DNA of 40,196 bases from an uncultured Oxalobacteraceae bacterium (GTDB lineage: Bacteria > Pseudomonadota > Gammaproteobacteria > Burkholderiales > Burkholderiaceae_D): positions 1-40,196 of the forward strand of contig CAIWPG010000145.1 of the NCBI GenBank assembly GCA_903914535.1. The letters run 5' to 3'. A program made the position numbers and the translations under genes. The notes beneath the pieces were generated by a model that ran no database searches, was not told the DNA's origin, and worked only from the letters and a program-made list of their open reading frames with translations. Of the stretch, positions 30,397 through 40,196 are shown piece by piece. Every line of letters starts with the position of its first letter. Within the stretch, counting starts at the first letter, position 1.

Positions 30397-30456
30397 GTGC
30401 TTTTCTTTCATACACTGTCCATTTAACGTGTTACCTGCATAAGGCACGCAGCACTA

Positions 30457-30831
30457 TCAGGCGTTTTTACTCAATTCACTTGCATCACGCAGCGCATCTT
30501 TACGAGCCGCTTTTTCTTCTATACCAGAAATTCCTTCGCGACGTGCCAATTCATCCAGCACCGTCTGCGGGGAAATATCGTATTGTGCCAGCATCACCAG
30601 TGAGTGAAACCATAAGTCAGCGCACTCGTACACCAGACCACTGGTTTCACCGGAAACGCGCGCATCTTTAGCTGCCATGACGGTTTCTGTTGCTTCTTCA
30701 CCGATTTTTTTTAGTATGGCATCATCACCCTTGGCAAACAAACGCGCCACATACGATTTTTCGGGATCACCACCATTTTTCAGCTTGCGTGATTCAATGA
30801 CTTCGGCCAGCCGTTGCAGCGTTTTACTCAT
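30457..30831 (-). CDS. hisE: Phosphoribosyl-ATP diphosphatase
   Basis: [52 protein letters not shown]. Confidence 0.96.
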   Translation of the reverse strand: MSKTLQRLAEVIESRKLKNGGDPEKSYVARLFAKGDDAILKKIGEEATETVMAAKDARVSGETSGLVYECADLWFHSLVMLAQYDISPQTVLDELARREGISGIEEKAARKDALRDASELSKNA

Positions 30832-30851
30832 TTGCGCGTACTCACTTTGAT

Positions 30852-31322
30852 TTACTTATAAATTGTTTGCGGATCTTTTAATACCGGCTCAACAGCTTGC
30901 CATTCAAGCTGACTGCTGTCCGGGCTCCCTGCACCATCCAGAGACACCTTAGCAACAAGTTGCTGAAAAAAGCAGGAATGTCGTCCGGTGTGGCAAGCAA
31001 TACCACCGATTTGTTCAATTTTCAGCAGCACGACATCCGCATCGCAATCAACCCGCAGTTGTATTACTTTTTGTGTGTGACCGGACTCTTCACCTTTGTG
31101 CCACAATTTTTTACGGGAACGACTCCAGTAAACTGCCTCACCCGACTGCACGGTTAATGCCAACGCATCACGGTTCATCCAGGCAAACATCACGACTTCA
31201 TTGCTCGCCGCTTCCTGGGCGATAACAGGAACCAGGCCCTGTTCGTCCCATTTTATAGCATCCAGCCACTGGCTTGCACCGGATACTGTGCCAGCGTCCG
31301 GCGTAATTATCTGAGCTGTCAT
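30852..31322 (-). CDS. hisI: Phosphoribosyl-AMP cyclohydrolase
   Basis: [67 protein letters not shown]. Confidence 0.97.
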   Translation of the reverse strand: MTAQIITPDAGTVSGASQWLDAIKWDEQGLVPVIAQEAASNEVVMFAWMNRDALALTVQSGEAVYWSRSRKKLWHKGEESGHTQKVIQLRVDCDADVVLLKIEQIGGIACHTGRHSCFFQQLVAKVSLDGAGSPDSSQLEWQAVEPVLKDPQTIYK

Positions 31323-32083
31323 GCTAACCTCATCGGAATTCCCTGCGCGGACATAAATTGTTTTGCTTCCTGTATGGTGTGTTGACCATAATGAAAAATA
31401 CTGGCCGCCAGTACCGCATCGGCATGACCCAATTTAATCCCATCCGCCAAATCCTGCAAACACCCCACACCGCCCGACGCAACGACAGGGATGCCAATTG
31501 CATCAGACACTGCCCGCGTCAGACCTAAATCAAAACCGGAGCGCGTGCCATCCTTATTCATACTTGTCAGCAAAATCTCACCGGCACCGAGCCGTTCCAG
31601 TTCTTGTGCCCATTCCACCACATCCAGGCCGGTTGCTGTGCGTCCGCCGTGGGTATATACCTGCCATTGACCAGGTGCGACCTCTTTTGCATCAATCGCA
31701 ACCACGATGCATTGCGATCCGTATTTATGTGCAGAATCAGCCACCAGGCGCGGGTTGGTCACGGCCGAGGTATTCATACTGACTTTGTCAGCACCGGCAT
31801 TGAGCAAGCGCCGCACGTCAGCTACCACCCTGACGCCGCCACCCACAGTCAGCGGAATAAAGACTTGTGAAGCGACCGCCTCAATAATAGGCAAAATTAA
31901 GTCGCGACCATCCGAACTGGCGGTAATATCCAGGAAAGTAATTTCATCTGCACCTTGCGCATCATAACGACGGGCAATTTCCACCGGATCACCGGCATCG
32001 CGCAACTCAGTAAAATTAACCCCTTTAACAACGCGCCCGGCAGTCACATCCAGGCAGGGGATCAGTCGTTTAGCTAAAGTCAT
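31319..32083 (-). CDS. hisF: Imidazole glycerol phosphate synthase cyclase subunit
   Basis: [54 protein letters not shown]. Confidence 0.98.
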   Translation of the reverse strand: MTLAKRLIPCLDVTAGRVVKGVNFTELRDAGDPVEIARRYDAQGADEITFLDITASSDGRDLILPIIEAVASQVFIPLTVGGGVRVVADVRRLLNAGADKVSMNTSAVTNPRLVADSAHKYGSQCIVVAIDAKEVAPGQWQVYTHGGRTATGLDVVEWAQELERLGAGEILLTSMNKDGTRSGFDLGLTRAVSDAIGIPVVASGGVGCLQDLADGIKLGHADAVLAASIFHYGQHTIQEAKQFMSAQGIPMRLA

Positions 32084-32850
32084 TCCAGCTCACTTAATTG
32101 GTCTGCACGTTCCTGAGCGCTCAGCAAGTCCAGTGTGCCTTCATAAATCGAACGGCCGCAAATCACGGCTTCAATCCCCTGATCCTGCACCGCACACAAG
32201 GCTTCCACATCGGCCAGTACATGTACGCCACCGGAAGCAATAACAGGGATGCTCACGGCTTGTGCCAGTCTGACTGTTGCTTCGATGTTTACGCCACCCA
32301 TCATGCCATCACGACCAATGTCGGTGTACACAATCGACTCTACGCCATAACCTTCGAATTTTTTAGCCAGGTCAATAACTTCATGACCAGATAATTTACT
32401 CCATCCATCCGTAGCCACTTTACCATCTTTAGCATCCAGACCGACAATCACCTGCCCCGGAAAAGCACTGCATGCATCATGCAGAAAACCGGGACTTTTC
32501 ACAGCGGCAGTACCGATGATGATATAGCTAAGACCGCTGTCCAGATAACGTTCTATCGTATCCAGATCACGTATACCGCCGCCTAACTGAATAGGAATTT
32601 CTTCAATGCCATTTTCTTCGGCATACCACTGCACGGCCTTAATAATGGATTTAACTGCCGATTCATTTTTTGGTTTGCCAGCAAATGCACCATTCAAATC
32701 AACCAAATGCAAACGTCTGGCCCCTTGTCGTAACCAGTGTAGCGCCATTTCGCCCGGATCGTCCGAGAATACGGTGGCTTGGTCCATATCGCCTTGTTTC
32801 AAGCGAACACAATGACCATCTTTCAGGTCGATAGCAGGGATGAGCAGCAT
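32080..32850 (-). CDS. hisA: ProFAR isomerase HisA
   Basis: [51 protein letters not shown]. Confidence 0.98.
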   Translation of the reverse strand: MLLIPAIDLKDGHCVRLKQGDMDQATVFSDDPGEMALHWLRQGARRLHLVDLNGAFAGKPKNESAVKSIIKAVQWYAEENGIEEIPIQLGGGIRDLDTIERYLDSGLSYIIIGTAAVKSPGFLHDACSAFPGQVIVGLDAKDGKVATDGWSKLSGHEVIDLAKKFEGYGVESIVYTDIGRDGMMGGVNIEATVRLAQAVSIPVIASGGVHVLADVEALCAVQDQGIEAVICGRSIYEGTLDLLSAQERADQLSELE

Positions 32851-32911
32851 GGCTTATATTAAGTGTATTAAAGTAAAAATAAAGTGAGAGGATAAAAAAA
32901 GTATCGGCAGC

Positions 32912-33550
32912 TCAGGGCTTCCAGGCAGCAAAATTCTGGTAAAGACGCAAACCTGCAGCGGCACTTTTTTCTGGGTGGAACTGTGTAGCAAAAATATTAT
33001 CGCGTGCTACAGCACTTGCAAATGCCTGCCCGTAATCGGTCCAGCCGGTAACGTGCGCAACATCAAGCGGATTAGCGTAATAACTGTGTACAAAATAAAA
33101 ATAACTCTGATCATCAACGCCGGACCACAGGGGATGATCACCCGCCTGGCGGACACGGTTCCAACCCATCTGGGGAATTTTAAAACGCGAGCCGTCTTCC
33201 TGCAACTGACCTGCCAGGTCGAAGCGTTCTACCCTGCCCGGCAATAAACCCAGACCGGGAGTGGCGCCCTCGGCACTCCAGTCAAATAACATTTGCTCGC
33301 CTATGCACACGCCAAATAACGGTTTGTTACGGGCTGCATCCAGCAAGGCTTCCTGCAAACCGGACTCTTCCAGACATGCCATACAATCCGGCATCGCGCC
33401 CTGCCCCGGAAACACCAGGCGGTCAGCACTTTTGATATCGGCAATCTGTGCAGAAATCAATACATCGGCATCGGGCGCTGCGGCACGCAGAGCCTGAGCT
33501 ACTGAGCGCAAATTACCCATGCCGTAATCTACCACAACGATTTTATTCAT
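32912..33550 (-). CDS. hisH: Imidazole glycerol phosphate synthase glutamine amidotransferase subunit
   Basis: [27 protein letters not shown] (Cys), ATQFHPEKS (His/Glu). Confidence 0.97.
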   Translation of the reverse strand: MNKIVVVDYGMGNLRSVAQALRAAAPDADVLISAQIADIKSADRLVFPGQGAMPDCMACLEESGLQEALLDAARNKPLFGVCIGEQMLFDWSAEGATPGLGLLPGRVERFDLAGQLQEDGSRFKIPQMGWNRVRQAGDHPLWSGVDDQSYFYFVHSYYANPLDVAHVTGWTDYGQAFASAVARDNIFATQFHPEKSAAAGLRLYQNFAAWKP

Positions 33551-33652
33551 AAGTCATCTTCAAATCTGTCTGTACGTATGTGCTGCGCACCGGTAAAAGC
33601 GCTGCGCCTGCTATATCGCTATGCACCATACGTAGCTGTTATAAGCATCTTT

Positions 33653-34264
33653 TTACAAACAACCCTTGGTCGACGGAATCATACCGGCAGCACGTACATC
33701 GGGTTCCACTGCCATGCGCAGGGCACGACCAAACGCTTTAAACACGGTTTCACACTGATGATGTGCATTATCGCCACGCAAATTGTCAATGTGCAGACTA
33801 ACCAGCGCGTGATTGACAAAACCCTGAAAAAATTCATGAGTTAAATCCACATCAAAACTGCCTATCATGGCACGTTTGAAATCAACATGAAATTCCAGAC
33901 CGGGACGCCCCGAACAATCAAGCACAACACGGGACAAGGCTTCATCCAGCGGCACATAAGCATGACCATAACGACGGATACCGGCTTTATTGTGCAGGGC
34001 CTGAGCAAATGCCTGTCCCAGAGTAATGCCGATATCTTCTACGGTATGATGCGCATCAATGTGCAAATCACCCTTAGCCTCCACTTCCAGATCAAACAGA
34101 CCATGACGCGCTATCTGATCGAGCATGTGATCTAAAAACGGTACGCCGGTATTCAGTTTTTGCTGCCCTGTACCATCCAGATTAATAGAGACACGGATTT
34201 GCGTTTCATTCGTATTGCGTACTACTTCAGCATAACGCCGGGGAGTGAGTTGCTCAGATTGCAT
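33653..34264 (-). CDS. hisB: Imidazoleglycerol-phosphate dehydratase (monofunctional)
   Basis: [47 protein letters not shown]. Confidence 0.98.
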   Translation of the reverse strand: MQSEQLTPRRYAEVVRNTNETQIRVSINLDGTGQQKLNTGVPFLDHMLDQIARHGLFDLEVEAKGDLHIDAHHTVEDIGITLGQAFAQALHNKAGIRRYGHAYVPLDEALSRVVLDCSGRPGLEFHVDFKRAMIGSFDVDLTHEFFQGFVNHALVSLHIDNLRGDNAHHQCETVFKAFGRALRMAVEPDVRAAGMIPSTKGCL

Positions 34265-34376
34265 ATCAAAAAATAGGTTCCAAAGTACGGTGGAGAGGAG
34301 GTCAAAATTTAAAACAATCAGGGGAAGTTTTCAAACCCTGACCGGCTGTCCGGACTAACGATCTGTCCGTGGCAGA

Positions 34377-35456
34377 CTACTGATTTAACAGTGCTGTTTT
34401 TAATGCATCCAGAAAAAGTTGATTTTCCTCGGGAGTGCTTACAGTGATACGTAAACAATCTACTAGCAATGCATGCATTTTACCGACATTTTTGACTAAA
34501 ATTTGCTGTTCCAGCAGTTTATTAAAAATTTGTGACGCCTGCGGTACCCGGATCAGGATAAAGTTGGCTTCGGACGGAAAAGCATGAATACCGGGAATGC
34601 TTTGCAATTTTGCCATAAGCTCAGTACGTTGCCCGCGAATCCGGGCAGCCTGATCATCAAACACCGCCAGATGATCCAGCAAAAATTCTGCCGCAGCAGC
34701 AGTCAGCACATTGATATTATAAGGTGGACGGACCTTATCAAATTCGTTAAGCAAAGCCGCAGATGCCGACATATAACCAAGCCGCAATCCTGCCATCCCT
34801 AACTTAGATACAGTACGCATCACAATCAGATTAGCAAACTCAGGCAAGCGTGCCATCATGCTGCCCGGCGCAAATGGCTGGTAAGCTTCATCCACCACCA
34901 CCACACCGTAGTCGCCGACAGCGTGAATAATTTGCACGATCTGCGCCTCATCAAACCAGCTTCCGGTCGGATTATTCGGATACGCCAGATACACCAGTGC
35001 CGGACGGTGCTGCTCAATGGCTGCCAGCATAGCAGGCATATCCAGACTCAGGTCAGCCTGTAAGGGAACGCCGACAAAATTCAAGCCTGCCAGCTGTGCC
35101 GAGATGCCGTACATGACAAATCCGGGCAAGGGTGCCAGCGCTGTGGCACCCGGTCTGGCGCATGCCACCGATAACATAGTAATCAGCTCATCAGAGCCAT
35201 TGCCTAAAATAACGTCATAACCTTCAGGCACACCAAACCGGGTACAAATTTTTTGCTTGAGTGCCTGGTAGCTTGGTACCGGGTAACGATTTAATGCAAC
35301 GCCAGACAAATGCGCACCTAACTCTTGCTGCAAGGATTCAGGCAACAGGTAAGGATTTTCCATTGCATCCAGCTTAACCATACCGCTGGCATCAGGCACA
35401 TGGTACGTGGATTGCGCACAAATTTCGGGACGTATAATATTCGATATTAATGACAT
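34377..35456 (-). CDS. hisC: Histidinol-phosphate aminotransferase
   Basis: [66 protein letters not shown]. Confidence 0.97.
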   Translation of the reverse strand: MSLISNIIRPEICAQSTYHVPDASGMVKLDAMENPYLLPESLQQELGAHLSGVALNRYPVPSYQALKQKICTRFGVPEGYDVILGNGSDELITMLSVACARPGATALAPLPGFVMYGISAQLAGLNFVGVPLQADLSLDMPAMLAAIEQHRPALVYLAYPNNPTGSWFDEAQIVQIIHAVGDYGVVVVDEAYQPFAPGSMMARLPEFANLIVMRTVSKLGMAGLRLGYMSASAALLNEFDKVRPPYNINVLTAAAAEFLLDHLAVFDDQAARIRGQRTELMAKLQSIPGIHAFPSEANFILIRVPQASQIFNKLLEQQILVKNVGKMHALLVDCLRITVSTPEENQLFLDALKTALLNQ

Positions 35457-35474
35457 GATCCTGATCCGTTCACT

Positions 35475-35516
35475 TAGTCAATTTTATGTAGTCAATTTTA
35501 TTTAATCAATTTTATT
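35475..35516. repeat. Three tandem 14-bp repeats in the methyltransferase-hisC spacer
   Basis: TAGTCAATTTTATG / TAGTCAATTTTATT / TAATCAATTTTATT, read directly. Confidence 0.95.
35481..35509 (-). promoter_or_regulatory. Candidate promoter for hisC embedded in the tandem repeats
   Basis: Minus strand TTGATT (35509-35504), 17-nt spacer, TAAAAT (35486-35481), about 25 nt upstream of hisC ATG (35456). Confidence 0.5.
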
Positions 35517-35533
35517 CGTCAGCACGGACTTAG

Positions 35534-36667
35534 TTACTCAGAAACCAAGTCCGTGCCGGTACCGGCACTTAAGTCCGAAGTTAATTCCGGGGTTAATTCC
35601 TGCGATAACACCGCTACGCACTTTTTTTCTGCCGCAGCACGGGATCTGACCGGTACAGGCTGATGAATTGCTTTGCTGCTCTGCCGGACTGTCTTCACTA
35701 GCGCAGGGGAGACACCGGCCGACCCGGCCAATGCTGATGATTTGACGGATTTAGTTGCCTTGGATGCTTTGGACAACTTAATCGGTTTAGCCGGTTTTCG
35801 CACCCGAATTTTTACATTGCCCACGCCCGGACTACCCGCATTTATATCCGGAAAACCGGACAATGCCAGCGCCTCCAGACGCGACGTAATTACCTGACAA
35901 TATTCCGGGTTCAATTCAAATCCGGCAAAATCACGCCCGCACCGTTTTGCTGCTACGGCAGTCGTGCCACTCCCCATAAACGGATCAAATACAACGCCGC
36001 CAGGCGGACAGGATGCTTTGATCATGCGCTCAATAATTTCCAGCGGCTTTTGGGTCGGATGCTCTGCACGTTCGGGACATTCCCGATGCAACCGTGAAAC
36101 ACTCCAGACATCTTTCGGGTTATATCCCAGCTCAAGCCATTTTGAGCCTTCAAAAATTTTTCTGGATCGGGCTTTTTTTGTTACTGCATCGTAAGGGATA
36201 CGTATGGCATCCAGATCAAAATAATAATCGCGCCCCTGCACAAAAAATCCCACGGTATCATGCACCGAAGAATAACGCCGGATACCGCCCCCCATGGAAG
36301 GTACCCGGCGATCCCAGATAATTTCATTCAACATAGTCAGATGCTGCTTGAGCATGACAAAAATTTCAGGCGAAAAACGCCAGGTCAGAAAAATATAGAG
36401 ACTGCCGTTCGGTTTTAATTTTGGCAAAGCACTGACTATCCACTCCTGCGTCCAGGCCAGATAATCCTGCTCCTCCAGTTTGTCCGAATTATTCCCGTAA
36501 TCTTTGCCTAACCCATACGGCGGGTCGGTCAGAATCAAATCAATACTGCCATCAGGAATCAGTGACATATGCGCTAACGCATCGCCTGTAATAACCCGGT
36601 TGCGCCAGAGCGCATCACCGGGCTGACACAACTCCTTAGTCACTATATTAATCGGATTTTCATTCAT
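35534..36667 (-). CDS. Site-specific DNA methyltransferase (N4/N6, beta-class motif order)
   Basis: [16 protein letters not shown] (motif IV), [46 protein letters not shown] (motif I) C-terminal to motif IV; extended Lys/Ala/Ser-rich C-terminus. ATGA overlap with hisD. Confidence 0.93.
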   Translation of the reverse strand: MNENPINIVTKELCQPGDALWRNRVITGDALAHMSLIPDGSIDLILTDPPYGLGKDYGNNSDKLEEQDYLAWTQEWIVSALPKLKPNGSLYIFLTWRFSPEIFVMLKQHLTMLNEIIWDRRVPSMGGGIRRYSSVHDTVGFFVQGRDYYFDLDAIRIPYDAVTKKARSRKIFEGSKWLELGYNPKDVWSVSRLHRECPERAEHPTQKPLEIIERMIKASCPPGGVVFDPFMGSGTTAVAAKRCGRDFAGFELNPEYCQVITSRLEALALSGFPDINAGSPGVGNVKIRVRKPAKPIKLSKASKATKSVKSSALAGSAGVSPALVKTVRQSSKAIHQPVPVRSRAAAEKKCVAVLSQELTPELTSDLSAGTGTDLVSE

Positions 36668-38019
36668 TTCAGACGAAGTTCAGCTGAGCGCGCGTGCGCA
36701 GGCAAACCTTCACCGCAGGCCAGCTCTGCTGCCATTTTCCCTAATGTCTGCGCACCTGCCTGACTGACATGAATAATGCTGCTGCGCTTCTGAAAGTCGT
36801 AGACGCCCAAGGGTGATGAAAAACGTGCCGTGCGTGAAGTCGGCAATACATGGTTGGGGCCGGCACAATAATCACCCAATGCTTCCGATGAATAACGCCC
36901 CAGGAACAGTGCGCCGCCATGACGCACCTTATCCGCCCACTGCTGTGGATCCAGCGCCGATATTTCAACGTGTTCGGCAGCGATGGCATTAGCGATCTGG
37001 CATGCTTCATCCATATCACGAACTAAAATCAATGCACCGCGATTAGTCAGTGACGTGCGAATAACTTCATGACGCGGCATAGTGCCAATCAATCTGGCAA
37101 TACTTTGCTCTACTGCTTCGATATAATCAGCATCCGGGCACAGCAGTATGGATTGTGCCAGCTCATCGTGTTCTGCCTGCGAAAATAAATCCATCGCCAC
37201 CCAATCGGGATCGGTGCTACCGTCACACAACACTAAAATCTCAGACGGACCGGCAATCATATCAATACCGACCGTACCAAAAACACGGCGTTTAGCGGCG
37301 GCCACATAAGCATTGCCCGGCCCGACGATTTTATCTACCGCAGGAATAGTCTGTGTTCCGTAGGCCAGCGCCGCTACTGCCTGTGCTCCGCCGATAGTAA
37401 ACACCCGGTCCACGCCGGAAATAGCCGCTGCGGCCAGCACCAATTGGTTTTTTACACCGTCAGGAGTAGGCACAACCATAATTATTTCAGCTACGCCAGC
37501 CACTTTGGCCGGAATCGCATTCATCAGCACCGAAGACGGATAAGCAGCCTTACCCCCTGGTACGTAAATACCAACCCGATCCAGCGGAGTCACTTTTTGT
37601 CCCAACACAGTACCATCGGCTTCGGTATAGCTAAAACCGGCCGAACCACATTCCTGCTTTTGAACTTCATGGTAGGCACGTACCCGCTGCGCGGCAAACT
37701 CAAGCGCCAGACGACGCTCCGGCGACAAACCAGCCAGGGCCGCCTGCATTTCTTCTTGACTGATTTCCAGTGCCACAACGCTATCGGCCTGCAAACGATC
37801 AAACTGATTGGTCGCTGTCAGTACGGCTGCGTCACCATGCTTTCGCACATCAGATAAAATCCGGATTACCGCATGTTCAATAGCATCATTCTGCGTAGCT
37901 TCAAAGGCTAGTATGGCAGACAGGCGCGCCTGAAAATCAGCATCACCGGCATTAAGTCTGGTAATAGGAAGCACATCAAAAACCGGGGTATTGGCAGTGT
38001 CGGGCATCAGATCGGACAT
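36664..38019 (-). CDS. hisD: Histidinol dehydrogenase
   Basis: [67 protein letters not shown]. Confidence 0.98.
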   Translation of the reverse strand: MSDLMPDTANTPVFDVLPITRLNAGDADFQARLSAILAFEATQNDAIEHAVIRILSDVRKHGDAAVLTATNQFDRLQADSVVALEISQEEMQAALAGLSPERRLALEFAAQRVRAYHEVQKQECGSAGFSYTEADGTVLGQKVTPLDRVGIYVPGGKAAYPSSVLMNAIPAKVAGVAEIIMVVPTPDGVKNQLVLAAAAISGVDRVFTIGGAQAVAALAYGTQTIPAVDKIVGPGNAYVAAAKRRVFGTVGIDMIAGPSEILVLCDGSTDPDWVAMDLFSQAEHDELAQSILLCPDADYIEAVEQSIARLIGTMPRHEVIRTSLTNRGALILVRDMDEACQIANAIAAEHVEISALDPQQWADKVRHGGALFLGRYSSEALGDYCAGPNHVLPTSRTARFSSPLGVYDFQKRSSIIHVSQAGAQTLGKMAAELACGEGLPAHARSAELRLK

Positions 38020-38033
38020 AATATAAGGTCAGC

Positions 38034-38696
38034 TTAAATAACGTTAAGTGAAGCAGCTTCAAAGGCTGCCAGGATAGGTTGCAGGTATTCGCGTTTCAGT
38101 TTAAACGCTGCCTGGTTCACAATCAACCGGGAAGAAATATCCATGATTTTTTCGACTTCCACCAAACGATTGGCACGCAAGGTATTTCCGGTACTGACCA
38201 GATCAACAATCACATCCGACAAGCCGACTAAGGGTGCCAATTCCATAGAACCGTACAGCTTAATCAAATCCACGTGCACACCCTTGCTGGCAAAATGACG
38301 GCGCGCAATTTCAACATACTTGGTCGCTACCCGCAAACGGGCACCATGACGTACCGCACTGGCATAATCAAAACCTTCTTCAACAGCCACCGACATACGG
38401 CATTTGGCAATTTGCAGATCAACCGGCTGATACAAGCCCTCACCGCCATGCTCAATCAGGACATCTTTACCTGCCACGCCAAAATCAGCTGCACCATATT
38501 GCACATAAGTCGGCACATCGGATGCACGCACAATAATCACACGCAGAGCAGCGTCGGTTGTCTGTAAAATTAATTTACGCGATGTTTCAGGATCTTCGGT
38601 GACCGTGATCCCGGCGGCCTGCAATAAAGGCAGCGTATCATCAAAAATACGGCCTTTGGACAAGGCCAGGGTAAGTTGCTTAGTCTGCTGACTCAT
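38034..38696 (-). CDS. hisG: ATP phosphoribosyltransferase (short form)
   Basis: [60 protein letters not shown]. Confidence 0.97.
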   Translation of the reverse strand: MSQQTKQLTLALSKGRIFDDTLPLLQAAGITVTEDPETSRKLILQTTDAALRVIIVRASDVPTYVQYGAADFGVAGKDVLIEHGGEGLYQPVDLQIAKCRMSVAVEEGFDYASAVRHGARLRVATKYVEIARRHFASKGVHVDLIKLYGSMELAPLVGLSDVIVDLVSTGNTLRANRLVEVEKIMDISSRLIVNQAAFKLKREYLQPILAAFEAASLNVI

Positions 38697-38706
38697 GATA
38701 TTCGAC

Positions 38707-39966
38707 TCATTTCACACGTTGAATGTTGGCACCCAGGCCGGATAACTTCACTTCCATACGGTCGTAGCCACGATCCAGATGGTAAATACGATCTATCAGC
38801 GTTTCACCCTGCGCCGCCAGCCCGGCAATCACCAGGCAGGCAGAAGCACGCAAATCGGTTGCCATCACAGGAGCACCGATCAGCTTATTCATGCCACGCA
38901 CCAAAGCAGTATGACCCTCAATTTCAATTGCAGCACCAAGACGATTTAACTCTTGCACATGCATAAAACGATTTTCAAAAATCGTTTCCGTCACATGACT
39001 GGTGCCTTGTGCTACGCAATTCAATGCCATAAACTGCGCTTGCATATCAGTCGGAAAGCCGGGATATTCAGTGGTACGGAAGCTGACGGCAGCGGGACGC
39101 GCCGACATTTGAATATGAAGACTATCTTTCCCTGCGATACCAGCCGTAATCAGTGCGCCTGCTTCACGCAATTTATCAATGGCCACATCCAGGATATCAA
39201 CGCGGGTATTTTTGAGGACAACATCACCACCGGTGGCAGCCACGGCACATAAAAAGGTAGCCGCTTCAACCCGGTCAGAAATAATGTTATGTTGTGCGCC
39301 ATGCAAATTAGCGACGCCCTGAATAACCAGACGCGAAGTGCCGATGCCACTGATTTTGGCACCCATGGCAACCAGCATCACAGCCAGATCAACTACTTCG
39401 GGTTCACATGCCGCATTTTCTAAAATGGTTTCGCCTTCGGCCAGGGTCGCAGCCATCAGCAAATTTTCAGTACCGGTAACCGTAATCATGTCGGTCACAA
39501 TACGCGCACCTTTAAGCTTTTTCGCTTTAGCGTGAATATAACCGGCTTCAATAGTAATTTCAGCACCCATGGCCTGCAGGCCTTTAATATGCTGATCAAC
39601 AGGACGGGCACCAATAGCGCAGCCGCCCGGCAAAGAGACTTTTGCTTCACCAAAACGCGCCAGCAACGGACCCAGCGCCAGAATAGAAGCGCGCATGGTT
39701 TTTACCAGATCGTAAGGCGCTTCCAGCCGGTTGATCTGTCCGCCATTGAGCGTAATCGCATTTTTATCCGATGTCATGCGCAAGCCCATTTGACTGAGCA
39801 ACTTTTCCATCGTGGATACGTCGTTGAGCAATGGTAAATTGGTGAGATGAACATCATCACTCGTCAATAAACCCGCACATAAAATCGGCAGTGCCGCATT
39901 TTTTGCGCCCGATATGAAGACTTCTCCGTTTAAACGCGAACCACCGGTAATGAGTAATTTATCCAT
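38707..39966 (-). CDS. murA: UDP-N-acetylglucosamine 1-carboxyvinyltransferase
   Basis: [65 protein letters not shown]. Confidence 0.98.
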   Translation of the reverse strand: MDKLLITGGSRLNGEVFISGAKNAALPILCAGLLTSDDVHLTNLPLLNDVSTMEKLLSQMGLRMTSDKNAITLNGGQINRLEAPYDLVKTMRASILALGPLLARFGEAKVSLPGGCAIGARPVDQHIKGLQAMGAEITIEAGYIHAKAKKLKGARIVTDMITVTGTENLLMAATLAEGETILENAACEPEVVDLAVMLVAMGAKISGIGTSRLVIQGVANLHGAQHNIISDRVEAATFLCAVAATGGDVVLKNTRVDILDVAIDKLREAGALITAGIAGKDSLHIQMSARPAAVSFRTTEYPGFPTDMQAQFMALNCVAQGTSHVTETIFENRFMHVQELNRLGAAIEIEGHTALVRGMNKLIGAPVMATDLRASACLVIAGLAAQGETLIDRIYHLDRGYDRMEVKLSGLGANIQRVK

Positions 39967-40196
39967 TATTGCTTAAACTCATCAGGCGTAAGGGTTTTCA
40001 TAGAAAGTGCATGAATCTCTGCACGCATACGCTCACCCAATACCGCGTATACCATTTGATGCCGTGCAATTAAACGCTTGCCTGCGAATGCTTCAGCCAC
40101 AATAATAGCTTCGTAGCGTTTAGTATTGTCTAAAACGGCTGGTACGTAGTAGGGTGTACCGTCAGGGGCGATGGTTAAACCATACTCGTCTACACG
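39966..40196 (-). CDS. BolA-family protein, C-terminal part (runs off the window)
   Basis: Reverse complement reads ...[49 protein letters not shown]; 1-nt stop/start overlap with murA (TAATG). Confidence 0.9.
   Translation of the reverse strand, partial: RVDEYGLTIAPDGTPYYVPAVLDNTKRYEAIIVAEAFAGKRLIARHQMVYAVLGERMRAEIHALSMKTLTPDEFKQ

Noticed and set aside
35534-36667. Restriction-modification system at the methyltransferase
   Set aside because: No endonuclease-like gene adjacent; neighbours are hisC and hisD. Treated as an orphan methyltransferase.

Overview
The window appears to be a housekeeping chromosomal segment from a betaproteobacterium, probably Burkholderiales; this is inferred from protein character and gene order, with no search run. 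Left to right it contains: the 5' part of valS (-); an RhtA-like EamA exporter; a SlyD-like FKBP isomerase followed by a J-domain protein and three unrecognised proteins; a TPP riboswitch and thiCSGDE; a UvrD/Rep helicase; a putative Na+/H+ antiporter; a small HTH protein beside a very AT-rich stretch; two convergent GGDEF-EAL proteins; tRNA-Thr(UGU); sspB/sspA; petC/petB/petA; mscL; a DegS-like protease; and a long minus-strand cluster bolA-murA-hisG-hisD-[DNA methyltransferase]-hisC-hisB-hisH-hisA-hisF-hisI-hisE-hinT-tatA-tatB-tatC. I saw no CRISPR array, IS element, prophage or rRNA. The items most worth a second look are: (1) an orphan beta-class DNA methyltransferase overlapping hisD by ATGA, followed by 14-bp tandem repeats that form a promoter-like sequence before hisC; (2) the slyD/J-domain/unknown cassette with two TTGA start-stop overlaps; (3) a possible leaderless helicase transcript; (4) an orphan HTH gene next to an AT-rich promoter/palindrome; (5) unusual RNA structures and repeats in the thi operon. 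All functional claims are by eye and need database and experimental checks.
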